DNA from: Nocardioides sp.
Lineage (GTDB): Bacteria > Actinomycetota > Actinomycetes > Propionibacteriales > Nocardioidaceae
Reading direction: 5' to 3'
Assembly (NCBI RefSeq): GCF_024509035.1
Contig: NZ_JANINT010000151.1
Location: forward strand, 1-32,851
DNA: 32,851 bases
Shown piece after piece: positions 15,453 to 22,873 of this stretch; position 1 is the first letter of the stretch; each line of letters opens with the position of its first letter. Position numbers and translations under genes: made by a program. The notes beneath the pieces were generated by a model. It did no database searches and was not told the DNA's origin. It saw nothing but the letters and a program-made list of their open reading frames with translations.

Positions 15453-16532
15453 ATGGAGACGCTGGACAACGAGTTCGGGCAAGCGGTCCGCAATGTGACC
15501 ATCAGTGGCGACAAGCGAGACCGCGCCATCGCGGCCCACACGGAGGTCCGCGACTTGCTCGAAGCCGATGCGGAACTCTGCGAATGGGGCATCGACTCCA
15601 TCCTCATTGGGTCCTACGCCCGCCAGACGGCTAGGTATCCCGGCAAGGACGTCGACGTCTTCCTTCGGCTCAAGAACCTCTCGGTCCGGCACAGCCCGGA
15701 GAAGGTCTACAACGCCGTCGAGCGCGTACTCGTTGCGAAGTACGGCCTCAAGGACCGCGACATCGACGGTCGCGTGACTCGTCAGGCCCGGTCCCTCAAG
15801 ATCGACTTCCCGGACCCCAACGACCAGTACAGCGACAACTCGTTCTCCATCGACGCCGTCCCAGCCGTCCCGTGGGCGGAGCACTGGGGCATCCCGAACC
15901 GCGACCGCGACTTGTGGAACAACGACGACAAGCGCTGGATCAAAACCAACCCGGTCAAGTTCGCTGACGACACGAAGGCGCTCGCCACCGCCACGTGGAG
16001 TCCCGCCGTCGGTGGCGTCAACGCCTACCGGCCCGTTGTGCGGCTCCTCCGACAGGTACGGCACATCCACTTCGGGAAGGAACGACCCGGTGGCCTCTTC
16101 ACTGAGGTTGTTGCTTACTACGTCTGGAAGGACCAACTCGTCACCGGCACCACTTGGGCAGAACTGCTGACCTCGACCATGGATCAGGTCGCCAAGCGGT
16201 TCGAGACATGCGCCGAGGACGGTCTCCCCGACCCAGTGCTCCGAACACCCATGAAGCCCGCTCTCGACTCATGGCAGTGGAACGTCGCCGCACAGAGCCT
16301 GAACCGTCTCGCCGAGCAGGCCCGTGAGGCGCTCAACTCCGAACGATGCCGCGCAGCGAAGATGTGGCGCGAAATCCTCGGAACCAACGAGCGCGGACAG
16401 GTGCTGCCGCTCCCCGAAGGCTGCGACGCGAACGGGTTCTCCCTCGGGGCCGTCACCGCTGTCAGCGCGGTCGGCAGCAATCAGCCACGCGGGTTCGCGA
16501 GCCCTCCGTGGCCGGAACCCCGTCACGGGTAA
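15453..16532 (+). CDS. CBASS CD-NTase (cGAS/DncV-like nucleotidyltransferase)
   Basis: This 359-residue protein starts at ATG 15453 behind a GAGGG site. CD-NTases make cyclic di- or trinucleotide alarms on phage infection. The nucleotidyltransferase core is clear: G-S-Y at 53-55 (L-I-G-S-Y-A-R-Q-T), metal ligands D66 and D68 (K-D-V-D-V-F) and the third acid D134 (S-I-D-A-V-P). The helical lid domain follows. The protein ends P-E-P-R-H-G, and a terminal Gly is what Cap2 uses to conjugate the enzyme in type II CBASS. The stop lies 7 bases before the proposed cap2 start. The SAVED effector downstream suggests a cyclic trinucleotide product, because SAVED domains commonly read these. Exact product and CD-NTase clade cannot be read from sequence alone. 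It is the first gene of a four-gene operon. Confidence 0.92.
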   Translation: METLDNEFGQAVRNVTISGDKRDRAIAAHTEVRDLLEADAELCEWGIDSILIGSYARQTARYPGKDVDVFLRLKNLSVRHSPEKVYNAVERVLVAKYGLKDRDIDGRVTRQARSLKIDFPDPNDQYSDNSFSIDAVPAVPWAEHWGIPNRDRDLWNNDDKRWIKTNPVKFADDTKALATATWSPAVGGVNAYRPVVRLLRQVRHIHFGKERPGGLFTEVVAYYVWKDQLVTGTTWAELLTSTMDQVAKRFETCAEDGLPDPVLRTPMKPALDSWQWNVAAQSLNRLAEQAREALNSERCRAAKMWREILGTNERGQVLPLPEGCDANGFSLGAVTAVSAVGSNQPRGFASPPWPEPRHG

Positions 16533-16539
16533 CCCCCCG

Positions 16540-18108
16540 TTGGAGACCTACGACGACGCCGCGTTCGAGCGGTTCTGCTCTGCGCTAGTCAACGCAGGCT
16601 TCTCCCCGGTGCGGAACACCGGGCAGGCAATGTGGACCGGCCCCATACGCGAGAGCCTCAAGCCCCTCACCGACGCAACTCGGATGCAGGTCTGGTTCCC
16701 CCAAGGCTGGCCTCTTCGCTACGCCCACGTGACCGTCGATAGGCTCAAAACCGAGCACGCCGCCCACGGCACGATCTGCCTCTGGGCCGACGACGACCCC
16801 GCCCAGGTCGAAGGACGAGACCCGGACACACTGTGGGCACGACTCGATCAATGGGCGGAGACAGCGCAGCGCGGCTTCCGACTCGAAGACCGCGCCCTCG
16901 ACGCCTATCTCCAGTTCGGAGGGAGCAACACCTACCAAGCGGAACTTCCCTTCGGCGATCTCATCCGCGCCGGGAGCAACGGATACCGCGCCGCCCTCAC
17001 AGCCACAAAGCAAGGCAAACGAGCACTCATGCTCAAGCCTGCTGATGCCTCGCCAGATGAAGACGGCGACCAGGGGTTGCTGAAGGGCGCGTTCTACCTT
17101 CGACGTGACATCGGTGTCCCGCCCCGGAACCTCGACGACATCAGGGCAGCACTCACCAAGAGGCAGAGGGACGACCTTGAACGAGGACTCAGCGAGAGGG
17201 CACCCAGCGCCCTCGCCGAGCCCAGTGGCGGATACGACTTCGTGGTCCTCGCCTGGCCCCGCCACGATCGTGAGCACGACGCCGTAGTCGTCGGCTTCGA
17301 GGGACAAGGCGACACTCTCAAGACATCGGCAATGTCCGCGTCACCCAACGACGCGACTGCTCGCAAGCGCCGAGCCGGACCCGACGTACAACTCCTCGCC
17401 AACAAGACGGTGCTGCTCGCTGGTGCCGGATCCGTGGGCGGACACGTCGCTGTCGCTCTCGCCGCCAGCGGCGTCGCTCACATTCGACTCCACGACGACG
17501 ACTACCTCAAGACGGGAAACCTCGTCCGCCACGTCAGCAACCAGTACCTCGTCGGCTACCGGAAGACCCTCGCTGTTTCCATGACGGTGGACGACCACGC
17601 GCCATGGACCGATGTCGACCCGAATGGCGGCCTACCGCATGACCCAGCGGGGCTCACCGCCCAGGTTGAAGGTGTAGACCTCGTCATCGACTGCACCGGC
17701 CTCTTCTCCTTGTCAGCCGCCCTCGCCGATGTCTGCCGTCGAACCGGAACGCCGCTCATCACTGGCGCGATCTTCCATCAGGGCGCGATCGCACGCGTGC
17801 AGCGCCAATCCGAGGGCGACACTCTCATCGCGGCCCGCCCCACAGACCCGAACTACTACAACCTGCCGCCCCAGGATCCGGCCGAGCCAAACGCCGGATT
17901 CCTCGAACTGGGCTGCACCGCACCGATCAACAACGCCCCACCCACCGCCATCCTCGCAACGGCAGCAGATATCGCACACGCCGCAATCGACTACCTCACC
18001 GGGCGTCGGGAACGACCTGACGAGCGCATCCTCGTATTCCGAGCAATGGACGCACCATTCGACCGCACTGGCACCCTCGACCAGCCAAGGCCAGGTGGAG
18101 GCGCATGA
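16540..18108 (+). CDS. cap2: Cap2, CBASS E2-E1 ubiquitin-transfer-like fusion
   Basis: Cap2 activates and conjugates the CD-NTase C-terminus to cellular targets, raising signalling. I choose TTG 16540 (522 residues), just past the CD-NTase stop. The frame stays open upstream to GTG 16324, but there it overlaps coding sequence and looks unlike protein. The E2-like domain covers about residues 1-125, with probable catalytic C80 in G-T-I-C-L-W. The E1/ThiF adenylation domain starts near 285, with the nucleotide loop G-A-G-S-V-G at 295-300, acidic residues in H-D-D-D-Y, and probable active-site C459 in E-L-G-C-T-A-P. Domain order E2 then E1 is the Cap2 hallmark. The stop overlaps the cap3 start as ATGA. 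Catalytic residue numbers are inferred from motif position. The start is uncertain because no strong ribosome site is seen, so translational coupling to the CD-NTase gene is likely. Confidence 0.9.
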   Translation: METYDDAAFERFCSALVNAGFSPVRNTGQAMWTGPIRESLKPLTDATRMQVWFPQGWPLRYAHVTVDRLKTEHAAHGTICLWADDDPAQVEGRDPDTLWARLDQWAETAQRGFRLEDRALDAYLQFGGSNTYQAELPFGDLIRAGSNGYRAALTATKQGKRALMLKPADASPDEDGDQGLLKGAFYLRRDIGVPPRNLDDIRAALTKRQRDDLERGLSERAPSALAEPSGGYDFVVLAWPRHDREHDAVVVGFEGQGDTLKTSAMSASPNDATARKRRAGPDVQLLANKTVLLAGAGSVGGHVAVALAASGVAHIRLHDDDYLKTGNLVRHVSNQYLVGYRKTLAVSMTVDDHAPWTDVDPNGGLPHDPAGLTAQVEGVDLVIDCTGLFSLSAALADVCRRTGTPLITGAIFHQGAIARVQRQSEGDTLIAARPTDPNYYNLPPQDPAEPNAGFLELGCTAPINNAPPTAILATAADIAHAAIDYLTGRRERPDERILVFRAMDAPFDRTGTLDQPRPGGGA

Positions 18109-18605
18109 GTAGTCGCGTACCCGAGCCGCTGCTCGTCGTCTCTGAATCAGCCGAATCCGCGATGGTCGCAGCAGCCGCCAAGGCCCACCCCAACGAGACC
18201 GGCGGCATCCTGATCGGCGTCTACCTCGACGACCAGCCATGGGTCACCCGAGCCATCGAGATTCCCAGTCCGTATCGAGGGCGACACCACTACAAGATCC
18301 CGGCAGGGGCAACACAGCCAGCCGTGCACGCCGCGCGGCGAGACGACCACCGCCTCGGATACCTCGGCGACTGGCACACCCACCCCGCCGACGTTGGACC
18401 CAGTCCGACAGACCTCGCAACGCTCGCGCTCTTTTCGATCACGCACCCGCTGACACCGAACCCGACACTCGTCGTCGTCCGCAACACCGGCGACGGATAC
18501 GTCATCGACGCCCGCCGGATCCTTACGATCACCCCTCGCACATGCGGCTTGCGAATCGCAGGCGACCTGCCAGTCGATCCCCTCAGCCCCGAAGGCAAAC
18601 AATGA
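18105..18605 (+). CDS. cap3: Cap3, CBASS JAB/JAMM isopeptidase
   Basis: This 166-residue protein starts at ATG 18105, overlapping the cap2 stop as ATGA. It is a complete JAMM zinc metalloprotease domain: E31 in N-E-T-G-G-I-L-I-G, then H91, H93, S100 and D103 in D-W-H-T-H-P ... P-S-P-T-D. That is the H-x-H-x(6)-S-x-x-D signature with its upstream Glu. In type II CBASS, Cap3 removes conjugates made by Cap2 and so limits CD-NTase activation. Length is normal for a single-domain JAB protein. It is followed 25 bp later by the effector gene. No signal peptide or membrane segment is seen, consistent with a cytosolic enzyme. Confidence 0.93.
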   Translation: MSSRVPEPLLVVSESAESAMVAAAAKAHPNETGGILIGVYLDDQPWVTRAIEIPSPYRGRHHYKIPAGATQPAVHAARRDDHRLGYLGDWHTHPADVGPSPTDLATLALFSITHPLTPNPTLVVVRNTGDGYVIDARRILTITPRTCGLRIAGDLPVDPLSPEGKQ

Positions 18606-18630
18606 GTGTTCGCGTAGAAACGGAGCACCG

Positions 18631-19920
18631 ATGACCAGGATCTCGCCCGACGCGTTCGGACCGGTTTTCATCTCTTACCGCCAGAGTGATGGCACAGACA
18701 TCACCGCCGAATTGGCGTGGTTGCTTCGCGCCGCCGGAATCCCCGTGTGGCGCGACAAGGACGACCTGCCTCCCGGCGACACCACCGAACGGCTCGAACA
18801 AGCCATCGGCGAAGGGCTCGCTGGAGCCGTTCTGGTCATTACCCCCGAAATCGAAAAGAGCACGGTCGTCAAGAAGACCGAGGCACCACTCCTAGTTCGG
18901 CTCCATGCCGAACACCCCGAGTTCGCGCTCGGCATTGCGAACGCCGTCGAGCGTGAGCCCGGCAAGATCGACTACGGGGCACCAGATCGCCTTCTCAATC
19001 ACGCGGACCCCACATTGGCCTCCGTCGACCAACACCCAACAACCCGCGCCGGGATCCTCGTGCTCGTGCAGAAACTCTTGGCGCATCGGATCGCACAAAC
19101 CCGCGCGTCGATCGCATCAGAAGGCGGAACCTTCAACCTCAACATCCAGACCCGCAACACACCGCAGGTCTACGACCGGACAGGCAGCCACCTTGATGTC
19201 CGCATCCGCCCGTCGACCCACGAACGCCTGCCGAGTGTGGACGGACTCCGCGACCTCGCCGACACGATCCGATACCTCCCCGATTCCGTCACCCGCTCCG
19301 GCGCGAACAGAGTCCGTATCACCGGTGGCGCGCACTTGTCCGTCGCTTTCGCCATCGGCGCGTCGCTACCGTCATCCCGCATCGGACACATGGACGTCAT
19401 TGACCAACGAGGAGAAACCTGGGCCAGTGACGGCGAAGCGAGAATGCCGGAGCGGCCGTTACTGGCGGTGACAAGCCAAGGCACCAACGCGACCGTCCAG
19501 TCCTCCGGACGACCGTCCGTCGCGGTCTACCTGGATCTGCTCCCTCAGCGAAGCGACGCAGCCTTCGAGCGGTACCTCGACGAGTGCCGACCCGACATCG
19601 CCGCATGGCAACACCTCACCTACGCGGTGCAAGAACTGCTCGATCCAGCCACCGCCGGAGAAGTCGCGGCAGAGGCTGCCCACCGCATCCGCTCGCTGGC
19701 GAATGACCATCGGAATGCCGAGGTCCACCTTCTGCTCCGATGCCCATATCCGATCACCCTCCTTGTCGCTCGACTCACCAACACCCTGCGGATCGTCCCG
19801 TATGAGTGGGACGACTCAGATCCGGCCCCAGGGGACGACGACTATCGGGCTAGATACGTGCCGACGGTGCGCGTCCGCACCTCAGCCGTGGATGGCGTGA
19901 TTCAGCAAGTCACCCTGTAA
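18631..19920 (+). CDS. CBASS effector: TIR-SAVED NAD+ hydrolase
   Basis: This 429-residue protein starts at ATG 18631, with GGAG 7 bases upstream. The N-terminal TIR domain (about 1-150) shows P-V-F-I-S-Y-R, a box-2-like W-R-D-K-D-D-L-P-P-G-D loop (40-50), a strand A-V-L-V-I-T-P, and a candidate catalytic E84 in K-K-T-E-A-P. Residues about 170-429 form the SAVED sensor, with G-A-N-R-V-R-I-T-G-G-A-H-L-S-V-A-F-A-I-G and L-L-L-R-C-P-Y-P-I-T as recognisable core strands. In characterised TIR-SAVED proteins, cyclic tri-AMP binding builds a filament that activates the TIR NADase and depletes NAD+, stopping growth before phage release. The gene is the last of the operon and the last of the transposon, ending about 260 bp before the right-end repeats. 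Ligand identity is inferred. Confidence 0.92.
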   Translation: MTRISPDAFGPVFISYRQSDGTDITAELAWLLRAAGIPVWRDKDDLPPGDTTERLEQAIGEGLAGAVLVITPEIEKSTVVKKTEAPLLVRLHAEHPEFALGIANAVEREPGKIDYGAPDRLLNHADPTLASVDQHPTTRAGILVLVQKLLAHRIAQTRASIASEGGTFNLNIQTRNTPQVYDRTGSHLDVRIRPSTHERLPSVDGLRDLADTIRYLPDSVTRSGANRVRITGGAHLSVAFAIGASLPSSRIGHMDVIDQRGETWASDGEARMPERPLLAVTSQGTNATVQSSGRPSVAVYLDLLPQRSDAAFERYLDECRPDIAAWQHLTYAVQELLDPATAGEVAAEAAHRIRSLANDHRNAEVHLLLRCPYPITLLVARLTNTLRIVPYEWDDSDPAPGDDDYRARYVPTVRVRTSAVDGVIQQVTL

Positions 19921-20183
19921 GTACGCCCGATCCTTCGCGTTGCCGAACTCCACGCTGAGGGCGCTCCAACCGCCGACGCGTTCTACACAGCCAAGGTCAG
20001 GATTCTGGCCGTTCACCTGGTGACACCGGCTCGCCTGACACGCTGCTCCGGGCTGAGCCGTCTGAGCCCGCATGTCACGACTGCGCGGACACCAAGCCGG
20101 GGGACTGGTGTACCTGCACACCGAACACCAGCCTCACCGCCCGTCGACCTTGGGCGATCGCCCGACGACGGAAGAGTCGACAT
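19921..20183. other. Non-coding spacer between the effector gene and the right end
   Basis: No gene with protein-like composition was found on either strand. Short open frames here belong to the end region or run into the antisense of fpg. No clear terminator hairpin with a T-tract follows the effector stop. Confidence 0.5.
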
Positions 20184-20326
20184 TCGCCCTCGTGCGGTGA
20201 ATCGAGTCGTGTCCACGCACGGTGAAATCGCGACGCAACTTGTGTCCACGTTGAGTGAAACGCCCACCGGGGAGCGTGGAATGGCCGCGCGAAGTGAAAT
20301 TTGGTCACTCAAAGTGAAACGTCACA
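20184..20326 (-). repeat. Transposon right end: four to five TnsB-type binding repeats
   Basis: Read on the minus strand inward from TGTGA, repeats of the left-end type lie at about 20300-20319, 20282-20299, 20241-20260 and 20209-20227. A weak fifth lies near 20184-20201. The outermost shares TTCACTTTGAGTG with the left terminus. Members 3 and 4 carry the GTGGACA half, and member 2 is degenerate. Confidence 0.82.
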
Positions 20327-20331
20327 CGGCG
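20327..20331. repeat. Right target-site duplication CGGCG
   Basis: This copy is identical to 455-459. It directly abuts the fpg stop codon (TAG on the minus strand at 20334-20332), so the duplicated target is the first five bases after the gene. Confidence 0.9.
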
Positions 20332-21198
20332 CTACTTCAGCAGCTTGCTGAGCCGCCGGTCGGCCAACGGCTTGCCGCCGGTCTGGCAGGTGGCGCAGTA
20401 CTGCAGGCTCGAGTCGGCGAACGAGACCTCGCGCACCGTGTCGCCACAGACGGGACACGGCTGGCCGGTGCGGCCGTGCACCGCGAGGTTGGACTTCTTC
20501 TCGCCCTTGAGCTCGCTCGCCGCGAGCCCGCGGCTGCGGTCGACGGCGTCCCCGAGGGTCGTGCGCAGGGCGTCGTAGAGGATGTGCAGCTCGTCGTCGG
20601 TGAGGGTGCCGGCCGGCTTGAACGGCGACATCCGCGCCGCGTGCAGGATCTCGTCGGAGTAGGCGTTGCCGATGCCGGCGATCGTGCCCTGGTGGCGCAG
20701 CACGCCCTTGAGCTGCTTGCGGCCCTCGCGCTCGAGGATCTCGCGGAACCGCTCGATGGTGAACTCGTCGGTGAGGGGGTCGGGGCCGAGGCTGGCGATG
20801 CCGGGCACGTCGAGCGGGTCGCGCACGACGTACATCGCCAGGCTCTTGCGGGTGCCGGCCTCGGTGATGTCGAGCCCGGACTGGTCGTCGAGGACGACGC
20901 GCACCGCGAGTGTCGACTTGGTGCTGGGCTTGGGCGGGATCGTCGGCACCTCGTCGCGCCAGCGCACCCAGCCCGCGCGGGCCAGGTGGAGCACGAGGTG
21001 CAGTCCGGAGGCCTCGAGGTCGAGGAACTTTCCGTGGCGGGTGACGTCGTCGACGAGCGTGCCCTCGAGCGCGGAGAGGGGCGGGTCGAAGGTCTTGAGC
21101 GCGCTGAACGCCGCGACGTGGATCTTCGCGATGGCGTGGCCGTCCAGCCGGCCCCTGAGGTCGAGGGCCAGGGCTTCCACCTCGGGCAGCTCGGGCAC
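20332..21198 (-). CDS. Formamidopyrimidine-DNA glycosylase / endonuclease VIII family (Fpg/Nei)
   Basis: This 288-residue base-excision repair enzyme starts at GTG 21198, because the processed protein must begin P-E-L-P-E-V: Pro is the nucleophile after Met removal and the next Glu is catalytic. K57 in H-G-K-F matches the conserved lysine. The helix-two-turn-helix lies at about 164-190 (G-I-G-N-A-Y-S-D-E-I-L). A C-terminal zinc finger uses C248, C251, C268 and C271 and ends G-K-P-L-A-D-R-R-L-S-K-L-L-K. It removes oxidised bases and nicks the strand. The family includes Fpg (mutM) and actinobacterial Nei2-type members, and I cannot decide substrate preference. The gene is intact: the transposon lies immediately after the stop codon, probably cutting it off from its former terminator. 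Confidence 0.92.
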   Translation of the reverse strand: MPELPEVEALALDLRGRLDGHAIAKIHVAAFSALKTFDPPLSALEGTLVDDVTRHGKFLDLEASGLHLVLHLARAGWVRWRDEVPTIPPKPSTKSTLAVRVVLDDQSGLDITEAGTRKSLAMYVVRDPLDVPGIASLGPDPLTDEFTIERFREILEREGRKQLKGVLRHQGTIAGIGNAYSDEILHAARMSPFKPAGTLTDDELHILYDALRTTLGDAVDRSRGLAASELKGEKKSNLAVHGRTGQPCPVCGDTVREVSFADSSLQYCATCQTGGKPLADRRLSKLLK

Positions 21199-21204
21199 GG
21201 GTCG

Positions 21205-21210
21205 AGTGTA
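21205..21210 (-). promoter_or_regulatory. -10 box of a leaderless fpg/nei transcript
   Basis: TACACT on the minus strand stands exactly 6 bases before the GTG at 21198, with no ribosome site between. Confidence 0.55.
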
Positions 21211-21230
21211 GGCGGGCAGGCGGACGCCGC

Positions 21231-21257
21231 GACTGCCGCGACTGCCGCGACTGCCGC
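21231..21257 (+). repeat. 9-bp tandem repeat, three copies
   Basis: GACTGCCGC is repeated three times in tandem with a partial copy before it (from about 21223), between the divergent fpg and the hypothetical gene. It may be a slippage-prone simple repeat. Confidence 0.7.
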
Positions 21258-21299
21258 GAACCGGTGACAGCCGGGGCTCGGCGGGCGCATCATGGACAG

Positions 21300-21554
21300 G
21301 TGCCGGCCGTGCGTCCGCTCCCCGAGACGGGGTCGATCTTCCTCGACGCCCGCGGGGGCGACCGCGCCCTGCGGGTCTCGTGGCACCAGGAGTCCGGTCT
21401 GGTGGTGCTGTCGCTGTGGCGCGACAACGTCTGCGCGGGCTCGTTCCGCCTCGGCATCGACGAGGTGCCCGAGCTGATCGAGATGCTCCGGGCCGGCCTG
21501 GTCCGCTCCTACGAGCAGGCCCGCGACCGCCTCGGCGCGGTCGAGTCCGCCTGA
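21300..21554 (+). CDS. Small conserved-type hypothetical protein
   Basis: This 84-residue protein starts at GTG 21300. I recognise no named domain. The sequence is compact and protein-like: D-A-R-G-G-D-R-A-L-R-V-S-W-H, then a strand pair V-V-L-S-L-W-R and C-A-G-S-F-R-L, then a helix V-P-E-L-I-E-M-L-R-A-G-L. Many actinobacteria carry single-domain beta-beta-alpha proteins of this appearance, with unknown role. It is divergent from fpg across the 9-bp tandem repeat, and 93 bp before the AAA ATPase gene. CATCAT 6 bases before the GTG would fit a weak leaderless -10. The gene call is reasonable; function is unknown. Confidence 0.6.
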   Translation: MPAVRPLPETGSIFLDARGGDRALRVSWHQESGLVVLSLWRDNVCAGSFRLGIDEVPELIEMLRAGLVRSYEQARDRLGAVESA

Positions 21555-21635
21555 GCCCACCGGGCCCGTCCGACCTGTCAGCCGGAGCCTGCCCGCGTGT
21601 CGCGCGATATCTACGAATTCGGCTAGACACCCGGA

Positions 21636-21641
21636 TACGGT
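21636..21641 (+). promoter_or_regulatory. -10 box of a leaderless AAA ATPase transcript
   Basis: TACGGT ends 6 bases before the ATG at 21648. No Shine-Dalgarno sequence is visible. Confidence 0.5.
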
Positions 21642-21647
21642 CCTGGC

Positions 21648-22850
21648 ATGGACCCGATCCGCAACCCCTACGCGCCGGGGGCGGGGCAGCGGCCGCCGGA
21701 GCTGGCCGGACGCGACCGCGAGCTGGAGCAGTTCGAGGTGACGCTGGAGCGGGTGGGCGCCAACCGCCCCGAGCGCAGCATGGTGCTCTCCGGGCTGCGC
21801 GGTGTCGGCAAGACCGTGCTGCTCAACGCCCTGCGCGGCCAGGCCGTCCGACGGGCGTGGGGCACCGGCAAGATCGAGGCGCGCCCCGACCAGAGCATCC
21901 GGATGCCGGTCGCCCAGGCGGTGCATGCCGCCGTCCGCGAGGTCGCGCACCGGCACCGCGACCCCGATCGGGTCGATGCCGTCGCCGGCGTGCTCAAGAG
22001 CTTCGCGCTGCGCACCAGCGCCGAGGACCGCCGTCCCGCGAGCAAGGGTGGCGCCCGGTGGACCCCACCGGTCGACGTCGCGGCCACCCGCGGCCGCGCC
22101 GACTCCGGCGACCTCGAGCTCGACCTGGTCGAGCTCTTCGGCGACGTGGCTTCGCTGGCCGGCGACCTCGGCGTCGGGGTGGCGCTCTTCGTCGACGAGA
22201 TGCAGGACATCGCGATCCCCGAGCTGGCGGCGCTGTGCGGCGCCTGCCACGAGATCAGCCAGCAGGGCGCGCCGCTCCTCGTCGTCGGCGCGGGGCTGCC
22301 ACACCTTCCGGTCGCGCTCGCCGCGTCCAAGTCGTACGCCGAACGCCTGTTCCGCTACGTCTCGGTCGACCGCCTGCCGCGCCCGATGGCCGACCGGGCC
22401 TGGCGCGTCCCGGCCGGGGAGGAGGGCGTCAGCTTCGAGGACGACGCGCTCGACGAGCTCTACCGGCTCACCGACGGGTACCCCTACTTCGTGCAGGCCT
22501 ACGGCAAGGTCACCTGGGATGCCGCGGTGGGCTCGCCCATCCGGGTCGAGGACGTCCGCGCGGCCGCGCCCGAGGCGGAGGCCGAGCTGGCCGTCGGGTT
22601 CTTCGGTGCCCGCTACGACCGGGCCACCCCGGCCGAGCGCGACTACATGACCGCGATGGCCGACCTCGGCGCCGAGCACGGGGACGCGGCCGTCGCCACC
22701 GCCGACATCGCCCGCCACCTGGGCCGCAAGCCGCAGTCGCTCTCCCCGGCGCGCGACGGCCTGATCAAGAAGGGCCTCGTCTACTCCGCCGAGCGGGGCA
22801 GCGTCGGCTTCACCGTGCCGCACTTCGGGAAGTTCCTGCGGTCGCGCTGA
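21648..22850 (+). CDS. AAA ATPase, ORC/Cdc6-like ATP-binding protein
   Basis: This 400-residue protein starts at ATG 21648. Walker A is G-L-R-G-V-G-K-T at 49-56 and Walker B is A-L-F-V-D-E-M-Q-D at 179-187. A sensor-like V-V-G-A-G-L-P follows, and near the C-terminus there is a winged-helix-like segment (T-A-D-I-A-R-H-L-G-R-K-P-Q-S-L-S-P-A-R-D-G-L-I-K-K-G-L). This resembles ATP-binding proteins of the archaeal-ATPase/ORC type that are common in actinobacteria without assigned function. DNA binding through the C-terminal winged helix is likely by inference. It lies outside the transposon, with chromosomal composition, and is followed 23 bp later by the VOC gene. The family call is good; cellular role unknown. 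Confidence 0.85.
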   Translation: MDPIRNPYAPGAGQRPPELAGRDRELEQFEVTLERVGANRPERSMVLSGLRGVGKTVLLNALRGQAVRRAWGTGKIEARPDQSIRMPVAQAVHAAVREVAHRHRDPDRVDAVAGVLKSFALRTSAEDRRPASKGGARWTPPVDVAATRGRADSGDLELDLVELFGDVASLAGDLGVGVALFVDEMQDIAIPELAALCGACHEISQQGAPLLVVGAGLPHLPVALAASKSYAERLFRYVSVDRLPRPMADRAWRVPAGEEGVSFEDDALDELYRLTDGYPYFVQAYGKVTWDAAVGSPIRVEDVRAAAPEAEAELAVGFFGARYDRATPAERDYMTAMADLGAEHGDAAVATADIARHLGRKPQSLSPARDGLIKKGLVYSAERGSVGFTVPHFGKFLRSR

Positions 22851-22873
22851 CGGGCGTCTGAGAACATCGGCTG

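Larger units (their letters stand above)
460..20326. mobile_element. Tn7-like transposon (tnsABC-tniQ) carrying type I RM and type II CBASS
   Basis: The boundaries are read directly. The left end starts TGTGAACC followed by TTCACTTTGAGTG. The right end, read inward on the minus strand, starts TGTGACG followed by TTTCACTTTGAGTG. Both are flanked by CGGCG. Arrays of about 20-bp repeats at each end match the multiple TnsB sites of Tn7-family ends. The element is 19,867 bp. It encodes TnsA, TnsB, TnsC and one TniQ on the minus strand, transcribed toward the left end, and defence cargo mainly on the plus strand. Visible base composition is less GC-rich than the flank, and its genes mostly use Shine-Dalgarno starts. 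The insertion sits exactly at the stop codon of the neighbouring glycosylase gene. No integrase, CRISPR array or second TniQ/TnsD gene is present. tnsA and tnsB appear frameshifted, so mobility as read is doubtful. Confidence 0.93.

Noticed and set aside
460..20326. CRISPR array or CRISPR-associated transposon
   Set aside because: No direct repeat-spacer pattern and no cas genes were seen; the end repeats are close-packed and differ in sequence, as TnsB sites do.
20327..20334. Integrase-type att site or tRNA target
   Set aside because: No tRNA gene or tyrosine/serine integrase is present, and the 5-bp duplication with TGTGA ends fits DDE transposition.
20020..21267. Long plus-strand open frame across the transposon right end and fpg
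   Set aside because: It crosses the element boundary and is antisense to a clear glycosylase gene, so it is a GC-driven artefact.
21380..22861. Alternative 493-codon plus-strand frame over the AAA ATPase
   Set aside because: It is Arg/Gly/Ala-rich without motifs and lies out of frame over a gene with clear Walker motifs.
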